The position numbers and the translations under genes are program-made. A DNA stretch of 64,000 nt from contig JAPXFQ010002889.1 in NCBI GenBank assembly GCA_028564705.1, positions 1,612,001 through 1,676,000 on the forward strand, read 5' to 3'. The stretch is from Apricaphanius iberus (taxonomy: Eukaryota; Chordata; Actinopteri; Cyprinodontiformes; Aphaniidae). The notes under the pieces were generated by a model, which made no database searches, was not told where the DNA came from, and was given only the letters and a program-made list of their open reading frames with translations. Within the stretch, counting starts at the first letter, position 1. Each line of letters opens with the position of its first letter. This document shows, in pieces, positions 31,801 through 43,607 of the stretch.

Positions 31801-34089
31801 TAAAAGATGCCCCAATTACATATAGAGTGTTATACTGTACATTACAGGGACATACTTTTGGCATATACTTTTTAAATTTGGACAGTTTTGTGGCCATTTT
31901 AAATTCCTCTTTTTTAAACAATGTTCATGAAAGACTTTAAACTTTAGGTTTCTAAGCTGACCCACAAGTTGTGACTGCCCTTGAAATTCCTTAAAATAGA
32001 TCTTGGCATTGATAGTCTGTACATTTTCCTTTAAAAGTATTAGTACTTGTGCTTTGTTTGGTATAACATCCAGGCAGACTTTTTTAATCTTCTCAAGTCA
32101 CATTTCTTTTTGATCCAATAATCTGTGTGTTTTTTGGACTCATAAGGAATGCAACGTTCCATCCAATATTGACTTTTTAACGTATTTTAGACTAAAATTT
32201 TGTAGTCTTGGTCTGATATCATCAGGATCTCCAATTTAGGTTGAGTGACATAACTGTGTTTTCTTTTTTCCTTTATTAAGCATTGATAAGCCTTCATGAA
32301 AAATGCTTTTTGTTCTCCCTCCTCCAGCTTTGTGCTTCTCTGTAATGCTTCTTCTGAGTGCACTCTACAGCTGAAGATATCTTATATTCTGGCTTCTTTA
32401 ATGAAAAGAGCCAAAACCAAACTTTCCCGTATTTAACTTCAATAAAGGGGCATCTTCACTGCTCACATTTACAAACTTTTTTTCTTTCATTAAGCATGAG
32501 ATAACAAGTCGCTTTTTAAAAAATTTCAGTAAATATAAGAATAGTTTTATGTTGCCTTGGCAGATTCATGGCTTTAGTAAATCCTGACAAACAAGTCAAA
32601 CTTTGTGAGGGTGGGGTTCATTCTCCTCTGATGGAGGAAAAGGAAGGAAGATCAAACCACATGGCACCTTTGATCATTTGTATTCTAGTCGTTCTCTAAA
32701 TAGAGATTATATTGATGCTAAAAGCTATGTTCTGTAGTTCATCCATTGGCCACATGATGGAGAAACTGCACCAGAGAAATTCTTTATGAATATCAGCATT
32801 AAACTGCTGATCTTTTTACCATTCATTCTTTTAAACATTCGATTAAAGTAAGGTGGCTATACCTATGTACTGTGTTTTGCAACAGAATTTGCATGAACTA
32901 GCTGATTACATCTCTGTGTGGAATTGGTTTTCTAGTTCACTGGAAAAGAGCCTCACACCAGCAGAGCATGGTATAAACAAAATTCAATTTGTTCCACTTG
33001 AGAAACAACTGCCCAACAGGAACATGTAAAACAAGCAGCATGGTTCACATTTTTCATCAGCTTGGAAGGGATTTCACAGACAAGAGAAAGGATTTTCCTC
33101 AATCTCATAGCATCAAAAGGTCCGAGGTTATGGAACCAGACTGTGATATTACACACACACACACACACGCGCAACACGCACACGCACACACACACACATT
33201 AATGCTTTGGTGGCTGAAATTCTGACTCTTTGCTTTAGTTTGCTAATGTATAAGCTATATTGGGTCCTGTTGCATTAGCGTCATTTTTTTTCTGATTTTA
33301 AATCCTTAATTCAAATTGTTTAATAATCCTGGTTATAGAAGTGCCTCTAACAGATAGATTGTTGTAGGTGAGTGAGGAGTAATTAAACTTTCTTACTTGT
33401 TTAGTCACTCCGAGATCATCCACAGTTCCTGCATAGATGTGCATAGATGAATTTTGAAGCAAACATGCTTGCTCCATTCTTGTTCTCTGTCACCAATAAG
33501 TGACCATTCCAGATAATCCAGTTAAAATCCAATCTTTGTTCATTGTCAGAAATGTCCAGACTGTGCTTTTACAGATGCGATAGCTCTCTATCTATATATG
33601 ATGGTACTTTCTTGTTTAAGTCGATATGATTAAAAAAGCTCTTCTTGTAACAAAAAAGTACCTTTCTCAGTGGCTTAAAAACTAGAGGGACTGGCTGAGA
33701 TGTATTTCTGTTAAATACATTAAAAAAAATTCAGAACCTTTGAAGCATATTCATTCAACATGTCCTTTAGAAGACAGTATTAGTTGAAAAAAAGCTAACA
33801 AAAAAAACAAAATTTAACAACCAACAAACACATCTCTGTCTTCTTCCAAAGAAGTTGATTTCTGCTTGTCAAGAATTTGTGGGCCTCAATTTCAGAAGTA
33901 GCTGGTTGGAAAAATAAGTTAAATACTTCCACTCTAGTGGCTTAACTGGAAATATAATTTATTATAATTAATGCACAAATGAAGGCCAGCACATCAATGA
34001 CATATTACTGTTTATCAAGAGTTGAAATAGAACAAATTTATCATATCTTCATGTTTGAGGCTTCAGCACATCTTTGTTCCATTTATCCG
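31801..34089. other. Intergenic, no gene seen
   Basis: Unremarkable AT-rich sequence; a (CA)n tract lies at 33151-33198. No coding, RNA or clear mobile-element signal. Confidence 0.6.
33151..33198. repeat. (AC)n microsatellite, imperfect
   Basis: AC units with CG interruptions in the middle (CACGCGCAACACGCAC). Confidence 0.95.
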
Positions 34090-34391
34090 CTGTGGCTGTG
34101 CGACTGTGGCTCAGGAGTTGGGTGTTTGCCTTGTAATCGGAAGGTTGCTGGTTCAAGCCCCAGCTCTGACGGTCTCAGTCGTTGTTTCCTTGGGCAACAC
34201 ACTTCCGCTGTTGCATACTAGTGGTGGGCCAGGTGGCGCCAGTGTCCGGCAGCCTTGCCTCTGTCAGTATCAGTGTGGCTACAACGTAGATTACCATCAT
34301 CAGTGTGTGAATGGGAGGATGACTGAATGTACTGTAAAGCGCTTTGGGGTCTGTAGGGACTGATTAAAGCGCTATACAAATGCAGGCCATT
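34090..34391 (+). mobile_element. tRNA-derived SINE
   Basis: The head has a pol III A-box (TGGCTCAGGAG, 34107-34117) and B-box (GGTTCAAGC, 34150-34158) 32 bp apart, as in tRNA-headed SINEs. The tail, GTAAAGCGCTTTGGGGTCTG and AGCGCTATACAAATGCAGG, is the LINE-like 3' end shared by several fish SINEs. Confidence 0.75.
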
Positions 34392-34399
34392 TACTGTTT

Positions 34400-35845
34400 T
34401 ACATAAGAATAATGAGCAGTGTAACACTCCAGTTTAAACCTCTTGAGGACTAGTGACAAACCTTGGATTATTAATTGAACATTTCTATCATTCAGAGATA
34501 GAAAGATCGCTCTCTGAAAGCAGACACCTCACCCACACCCCAATTTCATATTGGAGATGACCTGGATCGCCCTCAAATTCTAGTTACTTGTTCATGGTTC
34601 CAAAGCAGGCGTTTCCTGAAACTTTAATCAAAATCCACCTCTTACTTTTTGATTTATGTTGCTAACTAACAAACAGACAAAGCCTGGCAAAAATATAACC
34701 TCTTTGACTTTGGTAATACAATTTCCATTAACTTAGAATCCCATATTTTATCGAAACATATATGTTTTTTTGTCAGTATTTGGACGAAAATGACTTTTTT
34801 CATTGGATTACTGCCAGTAAATGTTTAGTATCCTGGAAACAAAGCAGCGACTCTTCAGATGATAGTCTAGACCAGCCCAAGATGGATTTCTTTGAAATAA
34901 ATAAAATTAGATATTTATTTCATATTTTGCAGTTTCAGAGTATCAGACAAATATCTGAGTGAAAATACAATCCAGAAGATGTACTGAGCAGAGTAAACAT
35001 ACCTTTGATATTTTCACATGATTTTTTTCTTTAGTAACTTATAAACCAACACCTTTTTCTGTGTTTGCATATTTGAATCAAATTCCTGTGTGGTGATAAA
35101 TTAAAATGAAATAATCTAAAAGGTTTTCAAGGTCAACCTTCTGGCAAACGCTTGAAATTCTTTGACATTTCCCACCATGGCTGCATCTTTGAAGTGCAGA
35201 AATGCAGCAGAGCACTGTTCATACTGCATGCATAATAAATTAAGCTTGAGGACACAAAGTCACACCCAAGTTGGCCTGTTTTTGTCACTATTGTGCAAAC
35301 TTTTAGCCACAGCAAAGAATCTACAATATGCTACAAGTACCACAAGATGCGCATATATATTTATACAGGGTTTATTTTCAAACCACATGGAAAATATGCA
35401 GCGTGTATAGGCACTGGCAAAAGCAAAAATACTGTATGTGACTGCATGATTCAGTTGGACTGAAGTACAACTTTAAGACGTACCCCAAAAAATAATGATC
35501 ATGATGACATAATACATTTTAAGTTGTTGCTGATTTCCTGCCTGTCAAGCTGTGTGAAATCAGAATTACAGTCTAAATTAGTTCTGTTCCACTATTGCTA
35601 TTTAGTTTGAATGTTCTGATTATGTTGTGATAAGCAGTTTAAATTATTTTGACTGCATAATGATATCACATTTAAAAAATGCTACTTTTGTATCTACATG
35701 GTAATCTGAACTAAGAAAGTAATGAATTTTTATTGGTGCTGTCCTCTTCTCGTTGTTTGTTGAGCTCATTGATTCTAATTTTTCTTAGTGATTTACTCAA
35801 ACCTTCAAACCATGACACTCAAACATTTTGATATGTGGTTTAATT

Positions 35846-35911
<66 letters not shown>

Positions 35912-38290
35912 GATTAGGTTTACAGGTTTACATTAACAGACTAAAACAGAAAAACAATAATTCAGTCATTCATTTAATTAGAATAGTATTGATATTTTTC
36001 TTCAATTCAGTAACTTACTTTACAAAGTGAAACACATTACAATGATAAGTTACATAGACTGATGTTTTCAAGCCTTCGTTTCAGGAACCTATGACTTCTG
36101 CTTACAGCTAATGAAAATGCTACATTTAGGTTTAAAATATTACACCAGAACCATAAAAAATAGCATGTGTTTTACATAAATGTGGCCTTAAAGAAAAGTA
36201 GGTTTACTACCTGCTTCAAGATTGTTCATTTCCAAAGATACTTTCATTGCATACTCTAATTTAATAAATACGATTGTAAATTTAAAGCCCCATACCCTGA
36301 CAGATTTAGAAAAAAAAAATCCTTTAATAGTTCTAGTTCCTAAGCGTCTTTAAATAGAATGCTACAAAGTTGGAATTTCTTACCTCTTACACTGTACTTC
36401 ATCTGTTGTTTCTAATTCTCCATGGTGGCCACCATTATTAAGATGCCAGGCAGGTTTGGCCTTCTGCACTGGGCAACACAAGGCTAGATGACTCAGTGCT
36501 TTGGGTCTCATTAGATACAGACACACCAGTCGGAAAGAAACAACAGCATACCCCTGATAAGGCCAAGCATGATACAGGATTGTGACACCTTGTCAAGCAA
36601 ACTCAACTATGAATTAATGGACTGGATAGGAAGCATGATGATTCCACATCTCATATTTTTGCAACCATGTATGCAGATATTAGAAATGCTGCCTGTGTTT
36701 TGATTAAACAGAGGGTTTAACTTTCCCATATCTGAAAATAAGTGTAAATGGTATTTGTCAGCAACCACAAGGTTAAGTAAAAAAGAAAACAAATGTTGTG
36801 CTAAAAGCTTCCATCTTGCAGAAAACATTTTATCGTGTGTAATTCTTACAAATGGTTGGCGACAAATCAAAATTATGCAATTCAGTGCGGAAAGGCTTCA
36901 CAAGGTTTTGTATTTATATCTCAGTCACACCTTATTTTATAGATATGATGAAGAACATAAGACAATAACCACAGATTATTAAAACATTTTCAAGGCTGCC
37001 TCTTCTTATAAACCGCTGTGAATTTGATTCAAAACTATTGATATTATATAACTACACAGTGCTTTGGGAGTAAAAGGCTGTCATTTTTCTTTATCTCTCA
37101 TCTTTTTTATACACTGAAGTTTGGAAAATTCCAATGCTAATACTCTGAAATTAAAGTGATCAGAATATTCAGACACCTCTTCAGCAATAGAAGAAAAATC
37201 AGACCCTTTTTCAATCTTATATTACATATTTTAACTCTTTGTTGCAATTTCTTATCTTATATTTTGAGAATAAAACAATTCTTATTAAAGAGGAGAGTTA
37301 ACTATAAAAAAGTTTAAAACGTGAAAAAAAAAGATTTATTTGGGCTTTTCAATACAAATAAACTATCAAATGTGCATTACATAATTTTTACATGTTGTTT
37401 TAGTTTGCTCTTGGCAGGGCAAACTTTCAACAAAATGTTTTAAACAACCATATGTTAGTGTATTAAAGCAGAAATTGGCAAACAAACATCGATCCAGATC
37501 ATATGAAGTACTGTGCCAGTTTTCCTTTGTGAGAATTAGCCTCCAAATACACTAAAAGGATTCCACCCCACTGCTTTTTGGAAAGTGCAGTGTCCAGCCA
37601 GACAGACACTGATCTGTATCATGGTAATCTTTTTTCCAATTGCATTCACAGAAACCTGAAAACAAACCAAAAAAAACAAGACACTCCCAAAAAAATCAGT
37701 CACTGGTTGATTTCAGCAAAATACAAGGTGACATTAAATGAACCATCGAGATAATAAAAAAGAAAGTCTGATCCCTAATACTGTTTGAGTCTCTGAACTG
37801 AGCAAATTCATAGGAGAATACCTGGAAATGGGTTTAATCTGTAACATAATACCAGTAAATTTGAAACCTGAAGTCTAATCACACAGGAATTCATTGCATC
37901 ATGTCATCTAGCTAATATAAGTATGCTTGGCTGAGTATCAAATGGACAAACACTCCTGTTGTCCAAACCCATCACTGTATTGCTACAGACTGCTGAAAAT
38001 GAACAAAGGCTGGTCAGACTCCAGCTAAAACCACCTGACGCAGAGCAGATTTTTTCAGCTTAATCTGGAAGTGCTAAATTTAATTTGACATCTCCCGAGC
38101 TTTTGTCTCACCACAACTGTGAAAGAAACTTGGATAATATGATTTGCAACATTGTGCAATGTCCCTTTTCGATCATCTTTAAATTACATTTGAATTGTAG
38201 TCAAATAGTTCAGTCTTTGTGTCATCTAACCATGAAGTGCTTCTCCAGAAGACAAATAACATGACTGTGTTAAGAGTTTTAAATTGTAGT
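34400..38290. other. Intergenic, no gene seen
   Basis: AT-rich, with a (TA)n tract at 35845-35908. A less AT-rich stretch at 36420-36600 has no coding frame and no repeat I recognise. Confidence 0.55.
35845..35908. repeat. (TA)n microsatellite
   Basis: About 30 TA units with one ACAT interruption. Confidence 0.96.
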
Positions 38291-38295
38291 TATAC

Positions 38296-38645
38296 TTGCA
38301 GGTAAGATAAGGTAAGGCAAGCTCAGTTGTATCGCCCCATTCACAAACAGGGTACTGAGGGTTTTAAAGGAATAACAAGAAAAAGAAGGAACACAGAAAA
38401 ATAAAAATAAAAAACAGCACATACATGGAAAACATGTAATGTAAGTTAAAAATAAAGCATCTTATAAAAGAATAAGAAAATTAGACTTAATCACATAACG
38501 GAAAGAAACATTTAAATGACATCATATAAGCAGATAAAATGTTAAAACATAGTTGAAATGGAAAAAAGGCTACATTAGCTTATACTGGTAGCTGTAGTAA
38601 ACAGCAATGTTTTCCATTGAAGGAGCATCCACCCTCATGAAAAAT
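38296..38645. repeat. Dispersed fish repeat (AAGGTAAGGCAAGCT type)
   Basis: GATAAGGTAAGGCAAGCTCA followed by A-rich text with AAAATAAAAACAGC blocks resembles a repeat often seen at LINE or SINE 3' ends in teleosts. Ends and class are uncertain. Confidence 0.35.
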
Positions 38646-38744
38646 TTTGTTTTTCTTGCATTGCTGTGGGACTGACATTGTACATGAAGAAAATAATGTA
38701 TAGAGATAACAATAATGATATATGTGCATTTAGTAAAAAACAGT

Positions 38745-38969
38745 TTATTGCATCAATTTACCACTTTCAATCCCGCTTGCTCTGATAAATGCCAAGCAAC
38801 TGTACAAATGGTCAGCGAATATCTGATTCAGTGCTTCTCCCTGAAGGGTATATAATTGGTTCAGTGTTGCTGCAGGCGTATTTCTCAGTGCTGCCAGCAT
38901 AGCGGAAACCATGTTGGTCTGACTATGAATGACTTGTGCTTGAGTGGAAGAGTGCTTTGCATCATACAA
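38745..38969 (-). other. 74-codon open frame of unknown origin
   Basis: Minus-strand frame with balanced composition (NMVSAMLAALRNTPAATLNQ, then LYTLQGEALNQIFADHLYSC) in otherwise AT-rich DNA. It looks more protein-like than its neighbours and could be the C-terminus of a transposon accessory protein or a decayed exon. I recognise no family, and there is no promoter or splice context. Confidence 0.2.
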
Positions 38970-41742
38970 AATGACAGGGACATGAGAAGGGGTATATCCT
39001 AATGTTTAGTGGTGTTTTTGCATATTTATTATTATCTATTTCTTTCATTGGTCAGAAAAAAATATTTTATTTTCATTTAAAATTGACTATTTTAAGTATT
39101 TTAATACCGCCTTTATATAAGCATTATTGGTAATTACACAAAATTATTTTTTTATGCCTGAGATGGTCTGACAGTCTTTCCAGCGTGTACCCCGCCTCTT
39201 CCCTGATGACCGCTAGAGATCGGTACAAGCCCCCCCTTCAACCCTTGAGGTTAAGCGGAATAGACAATGTATGGAAGCATTGACAGATTTTTTTCATCTT
39301 TTCATATATAGGTGTTGCTGTAAAGCAAATGTTTATTCTAATTCCAAGACTTTCACCTCAGGTCTGGTCTCGTATGTTGTATAAATTTACCCTCTGCTAA
39401 AAAAAATGCACAGCTCACAAACCGAATGATACAAACACTGAACTTCAGTCTGATCAAATACAATGGTGGTATGATTTTAGAGGCGATTGAATTGTGTTTG
39501 TCGTCATTTAAATTTTACTCATAAAGGACAAAGAGTGAATTTAAAAAGCACTTTGTATTCAACTTATTATGTCTTGAGAATGATAGACTCCATAAATCAA
39601 ACAGAGAATGTCGAAGTGCCTTGTTAAAGATACATGATGAATGGAAGTGGAGTCTGTAAGGTCTACAGAAGTTAAAAAGTGTCAATAAGCAGTTGAACTA
39701 CATCAGCTCTTTTTTCCTCACAGCTAATTGGTGAAATCAATGAACCGATGCAGGAGTTTCAAAGTCAAGGTCAGCATTTTATCTGATGGCTTAGTACTTA
39801 CAAAGCAATACATTTTTAACTTAGTTGTTCTGCAAACTCCTCTTAAGCTTATCTTAAGATTCTGATTATTTTATAGGAATAATTTAAATATGTGTTCTGG
39901 TGCTGTACATGAGACAAGAAATAAAGCATTTTAGGATGAAACATCAGGAGCTGATGAGTGGTAAACATGGTCTAACCCTGATGATATATGTATGTCCTGT
40001 CTTAAAAAATATATATATTTTAGAACTAACAGAATCTAATGTAAACAGTGATATAAAGGTGATATATAGTTGTCTATTGACTTCACTATCTCCTACGAGG
40101 TTGTTCAAGACAATACAATCATATAATCGAATAAACTTTAAACGTATCTGATACACACACACACATTTATGTATATAGGCCTATATATACGGATCTATGA
40201 ATTAAATTATGCATTGCTCAGTCCATCTGTAAAACCATATTTCCACTGATCTGTCAATACATATCTCCATATAACTTCTTATGGATGTCCCCATCCATCC
40301 ATCCATCGCTTCAAGAAAAACAGCCAAAATGTTTTTTGTTTTTTTACATCACGTAGATTGAAGACTATTCATCTTGACTAACACGACTTATAAATTAGAC
40401 CCCAAAATGTTTAAGAATCATCCACTTCAGTCAGCTTCTGAATCATAAACCAAGGCTAAGTTATGAGCCTTGGACTTTTACCCTTGGTCTTTTACAGTTT
40501 TTTGAGAACTATTAGGAAGTCGCATATCGACAAAGCCGATAGAATTACAAAACATTTGTGAAAAAAAGCTAAAATCCAAGGACATCCAAAATCAACTCCC
40601 CATCCCCTTTTGTTCCAAGACATTTGTGCATAAATGGTGTGGACAGAATTTGAGAATAGTGCAAGCTTTGGCAGAGCCAACTATGCATGAAAAATTAATA
40701 TGATGTATTAGATTGTTGATGGAAACAGTAACTGTTTTACACTCAAAAGAAAAACCCAAGGGAGATAAAGCTTCAACACTGGTCCAAATGAACAACTACT
40801 TAAGCATTGTTAAAAATAATTTTGATTGTGTAAGTAGTGTTGCAGTTTTTTAAGTTTGGGATAAGTTATTTTTTTATTTGCTTGAACATATTCTAGGTTA
40901 TGGGCGAGACAGATTTACTAACAACTTTCCCAGGTCCTATCATGAGAACTTAAGACAATTCCTAAACGCATGTAAAAATACTATAAGTTTCTGATGGTCA
41001 GTTTGGAACTCATTTCATCATATGTTTAAAATTTTTATTTCGAGGTAGTGTAATCTAGGTTCATCTGTCGTTGTAATAAATCAAATACAAGTATGAATGC
41101 TGTCACAAAGAAGATAACAATCAAAGTCAGTTCCTCCAGAAAAAAAAAATAAATGTATTCCATACTTAGATTTCCTGGTTGGACTTAGAGATGAGATCCT
41201 TTCTGGCTTTCCCCTCCCTAACAAAAACAACACATTTTCGCTTGAAGAAACTGTTAGATCCCTTTGTCTATTGATTATTATAACAATCCCAGGACATTAT
41301 CAAGTTAAAAGGGGTGAGATGATTATTACTGTCTACTGGTCCTTCAGCCACCTAGTGAATCTACAGTATGCACAGCTTATTTATGTTGATAATGGCAGCA
41401 GGTGCTAACCAAAATAAACCTTAAACTCAGGTGCAGGGAAAATATTAGGCCTTCATTACTAGAATAATTCAAATACAAATGGCCATCCTTTTATCGCTAT
41501 TGAATCTTATGGACACTTGGACAAGCATTTGTGTCATAAACAAGCTCAATTAAGTACTCAAGTGTTTTTCTTTTATTCTTTTAGCACAAGAAAATTCACT
41601 TATCAAAAACGGTGATACCAAAACCTCTAAAAGCTCTGGCAAACACTGATTTGCAGCTATATTTTTAAATACAGATATTTTAGTGAAAATGTCTTCATAT
41701 ACTGTACAGTATAATAAATCATTACATGGTCAGGGTTCCGTT
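38970..41742. other. Intergenic, mostly featureless
   Basis: A degraded RTE-like tail at about 39183-39275 (TGTACCCCGCCTCTTCCCTG to AAGCGGAATAGACAATGTAT) and a short CATC run near 40293. Otherwise no gene or element recognised. Confidence 0.5.
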
Positions 41743-42165
41743 TGCATGACTTACTGCATCAACAAAGCATGGCATGGAGGATATCACCCTGTGGCTCTGC
41801 TGAGTTTTAAAGGAGGCCTGAGTATGTCTAATATCAGTTTGTCTGGATTGTTGCGTATGTGGCATTTCATCTTCTTCTTGACAGCACTTCATAGATTCTC
41901 TAGGGCTTTAGGGCATGCGAGTTCACTGTCAAATCAACCACAGTAATACCATGATCATTACAGTAGCTACTGCTTCTTTTGACAGAGTAGACAGCTGGAA
42001 AAGGAAATTGGCACCTCTATAAAGCTTGTCAACAGCTGCTTGTTGGATGACTGCACTGACTTTGGATTTGATAGAAAAACAGTTGACTAGCAGCAGCAGA
42101 TGATATGGCTTCTCTAATCACCACGGATGGTGCAACCTCCACACTGGACCTTAAATCAACATGTG
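41743..42165 (-). mobile_element. Tc1-like transposase relic
   Basis: On the minus strand the sequence is a decayed copy of the family seen at 26511-27461. Landmarks on the + strand are TTACTGCATCAACAAAGCAT GGCATGG, GATTCTCTAGGGCTTTAGGG and AGCAGCAGATGATATGGCTT. No terminal repeats were located. Confidence 0.65.
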
Positions 42166-42430
42166 CTGTGCACTTTTTCATCTAATGCTTTTTCCTTCCT
42201 TTTAACTTTCCAATTTAATTCTTGAAGCTGTGAACAGCTCTCTTTTCACTGCAGTTACTTTGTACAGTATGGTTTGGCCTCCTTTTGCAGAGGTGCAATG
42301 CCTGTTCACAGGACAACTATCACCAGCAGTCTTCACATGTTACAGTCATGTTACAGTAATGTCACATGACTGTAGTAGCCTATGACACTTCTGTGAAAAA
42401 AGAAGAAAAAACGTTTTTTTTGGTTTTATA

Positions 42431-43090
42431 ATACGGAAGCCCTAAAGGGTCATACATACATACATTTTATTTCCTCCGTCTTCTCGTGATGACGAGATCA
42501 TTTTCCTCCGTTTTCTTGTGATAAGGAGATAATTTTCCTCTGTTTTCTCGTGATAACGAGATAATTTTCCTCGTTTTCTCGTGATAACGAATTTGAGAGA
42601 TAATGCATGCACTGCATACATTAGGTTTATAGTGACTCGCAATTCTGCTACTCTGCATCTCTCAGTCATCATCCGGTATCCATGGAGACGCCGGGGGCCT
42701 CATAGCTGGTCAACTATGTAATTAATGACTACATCAGGGTCAGTTAGATTGCGCCTACAATAAAGATGAAGCCTTGATAACCATCTTCTTAGATGAAGCA
42801 CTCTAATGTGTACATTATCTGTAATACCAAGGCATAAAGCTATTTCAGCCTGTGTCAGGCCTTGATTGAAACAATGTGTGATGCGGTGTTCAATATTATC
42901 CTGCTCCTCTGACATTGCTACACCGAATGATGTTTCCTGCAGTGATATAAAAGACAATATCGTTTTGTTTTCTTGAGAGCTCAAATTAATTATTTTGTTA
43001 TCACGGGAAAACGGAGGAAAATTATCTCGTTATCACGAGAAAGCGGGGTAAATAAAATGTATGTATGTATGGCCCTTTAGGGCATCCGTA
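42431..43090 (-). mobile_element. 660-bp inverted-repeat transposon remnant with palindromic tandem units
   Basis: The ends (42431-42477 and 43044-43090) are inverted copies: ACGGAAGCCCTAAAGGGTCA versus ACGGATGCCCTAAAGGGCCA, then CATACATACATTTTATTT. The 8-bp GTTTTATA flanks it on both sides (42423-42430 and 43091-43098). Inside the ends lie tandem ~33-bp units with a near-palindromic core TCTCGTGATAACGAGA: four on the left (42471-42590), about two on the right (42995-43050). The centre has a minus-strand coding remnant. The right end is 466 bp upstream of the rad18 start codon. Superfamily not certain. Confidence 0.7.
42595..42984 (-). pseudogene. Transposase/integrase N-terminal remnant (helix-turn-helix)
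   Basis: The minus strand reads QGLTQAEIALCLGITDNVHI then LRRWLSRLHLYCRRNLTDPD, a helix-turn-helix-like region; after a stop and a frame change it continues HGYRMMTERCRVAELRVT. This order resembles the N-terminus of the rve-type integrase proteins of some fish DNA transposons. The catalytic core is missing, so this is an internally deleted, non-autonomous copy. Confidence 0.5.
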
Positions 43091-43431
43091 GTTTTATATA
43101 AGATTCACGTTTTGTTTGAAACACTTGAAATATACAATTCATACAATTAAGTTGTAGGATTATGAATTAAAATTTTTGAATAACTTGACTCTCGACACTT
43201 TAAAATAAGTGAAACGAGAAAAACGTAGGACTATCACATGCATAATATGAATCGAGGAGTTACTAAAATTATATTACGTTTTTGAATTAATAGGTCAACA
43301 CGAATAGCGTTCTAAAAAAAATAATAAATACAAATGTAAATCATAAAAACTGAGTTTCATAAATCTCAATGTTGTCGGGCGTTTTCTTTACTTTGAACAT
43401 GAGTTGTCCCACTGACCCGGAATGCAGCACC

Positions 43432-43454
43432 GCGGAAGTTGTTAACTGACGTCA
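43432..43454 (+). promoter_or_regulatory. rad18 promoter elements: ETS-like site and full CRE palindrome
   Basis: GCGGAAGT (43432-43439) fits an ETS-family site and TGACGTCA (43447-43454) is the perfect CREB/ATF palindrome. They lie 118 and 103 bp upstream of the rad18 ATG in a locally GC-richer stretch without a TATA box, a common layout for housekeeping and DNA-repair promoters. Function is inferred from motif and position only. Confidence 0.5.
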
Positions 43455-43556
43455 TTTTGCGTCCCTGAGCGGGAGCTGGCTGATTACAGAAACAAACGTA
43501 AAAGTGTTAAGTTTTTAAAAATCTTTCCTCGCATCTCTCCGATTTTTCTCAGAGAC

Positions 43557-43607
43557 ATGGCCCAGCACATCGAAGAGGATTTACCGCCCAGCTTTGCGTG
43601 TTTAAAA
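43557..43607 (+). CDS. rad18: rad18 coding exon 1
   Basis: [17 protein letters not shown], 17 codons, donor GTAAGC. The length equals that of the human first coding exon, which supports the start. Pyrimidine-rich TTTTTCTCAG just before the ATG could also act as an acceptor, so an upstream 5' UTR exon is possible. Confidence 0.88.

Noticed and set aside
34090..34165. A functional tRNA gene
   Set aside because: A- and B-boxes are present but the cloverleaf is not complete and a SINE body and tail follow.
34055..34363. 102-codon + strand frame
   Set aside because: It lies across a tRNA-derived SINE.
42474..43050. Possible CRISPR-like array of ~33-bp units
   Set aside because: The units are contiguous, palindromic and inverted between the two ends of a transposon in a vertebrate genome; there are no spacers.
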